DNA from: Microlunatus sp.
GTDB taxonomy: Bacteria; Actinomycetota; Actinomycetes; Propionibacteriales; Propionibacteriaceae
Assembly: GCA_030452945.1 (NCBI GenBank)
Contig: JAKDLH010000003.1
Span: forward strand, 1 to 42,072
Direction of reading: 5' to 3'
Length of the DNA: 42,072 bases
The notes under the pieces are model-generated. The model was not told the DNA's origin, made no database searches, and saw only the letters and a list, made by a program, of their open reading frames with translations. Positions 41,968-42,072 of this stretch are shown one piece after another (the first letter of the stretch is position 1; every line of letters begins with the position of its first letter). The position numbers and the translations under genes are program-made.

Positions 41968-42072
41968 GTGGCGCCGGCTCGTTCGGAGGTCCGCGGTCGC
42001 CGGACGGTTCGGGGTCGCCGGACGGTCCGGGGTCGACGGGGCTGGAGTCGGGGCACGGCGGGGTCTACCGGA
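41964..42072 (+). CDS. Probable barstar-family inhibitor, 5' part only
   Basis: Starts ATG 41964 within the RNase stop (ATGA) and runs off the window after 36 codons. It has a Ser/Pro/Gly/Asp-rich opening with an 18-bp repeat (SPDGSG, SPDGPG), then HGGVYR, which resembles the start of actinobacterial barstar domains. The assignment rests mainly on the neighbour and this short match. Confidence 0.55.
   Translation, partial: MSGAGSFGGPRSPDGSGSPDGPGSTGLESGHGGVYR

Overview
The window is GC-rich, densely packed actinobacterial chromosome. Several things point there: the ctaE-qcrCAB oxidase/bc1 genes with a diheme QcrC, a class II DAHP synthase, a PASTA-domain Ser/Thr kinase, a PimB'-like mannosyltransferase, a RipC-like NlpC/P60 hydrolase, many GTG/TTG starts, stop/start overlaps (GTGA, ATGA), and many TANNNT -10 boxes 6-8 nt before a start codon (leaderless mRNAs). 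From memory, the backbone order matches Mycobacterium tuberculosis Rv2176-Rv2196 (pknL, aroG, plsC, SRPBCC, pimB', metallopeptidase-like gene, ripC, DEDD exonuclease/GIY-YIG, trpD, ctaE, qcrC, qcrA, qcrB). Gene content and style suggest Propionibacteriales or a relative, but this is an inference. I saw no tRNA, rRNA, CRISPR array, IS element or phage gene. No gene-free gap exceeds 300 bases; the first 290 bases hold only a hairpin downstream of qcrB.

Layout. 1-4755 (minus): respiratory operon ctaE-qcrC-qcrA-qcrB. 4933-6508 (plus): receiver-like protein and trpD. 6551-9078: DUF2510 membrane protein, a leaderless conserved protein, a prepilin-peptidase-like gene and an HTH gene. 9223-11863: DUF5324-like helical-repeat membrane protein diverging from a cyclophilin and a rhomboid-fold protein that appears to lack its catalytic residues. 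11923-14130 (minus): tiny membrane protein, stand-alone Lrp ligand-binding domain, DEDDh/GIY-YIG nuclease.

14244-22069 looks like an accessory insert in the conserved order: a methyltransferase, a response-regulator/PIG-L deacetylase fusion coupled to a (frameshifted) sensor kinase, a convergent three-gene polysaccharide-type operon (ATP-grasp, processive GT2, membrane-anchored hydrolase-like protein), and a VapBC module.

22264-33384 returns to the conserved envelope/primary-metabolism backbone: small zinc-ribbon-like protein, RipC-like hydrolase, lipoprotein metallopeptidase, PimB'-like mannosyltransferase, SRPBCC protein, ROK kinase, esterase, two PlsC acyltransferases, class II DAHP synthase, threonine aldolase. 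33466-36226 holds a broken DHFR-like gene, an MBL hydrolase, an NAD(P)-binding protein and an EamA exporter. 36262-38319 is the PASTA kinase. 38505-41483 is thiamine biosynthesis (thiO-thiS-thiG diverging from thiE). The right edge has a secreted barnase-type RNase and the first codons of a probable barstar gene.

Most notable: (i) two palindromic elements inside reading frames, each encoding almost the same peptide on both strands; (ii) the receiver/PIG-L/kinase locus facing a polysaccharide synthase operon; (iii) a putative pseudo-rhomboid; (iv) three single-base indels in C/G runs (kinase, DHFR-like, thiG), which may be sequencing errors rather than biology.
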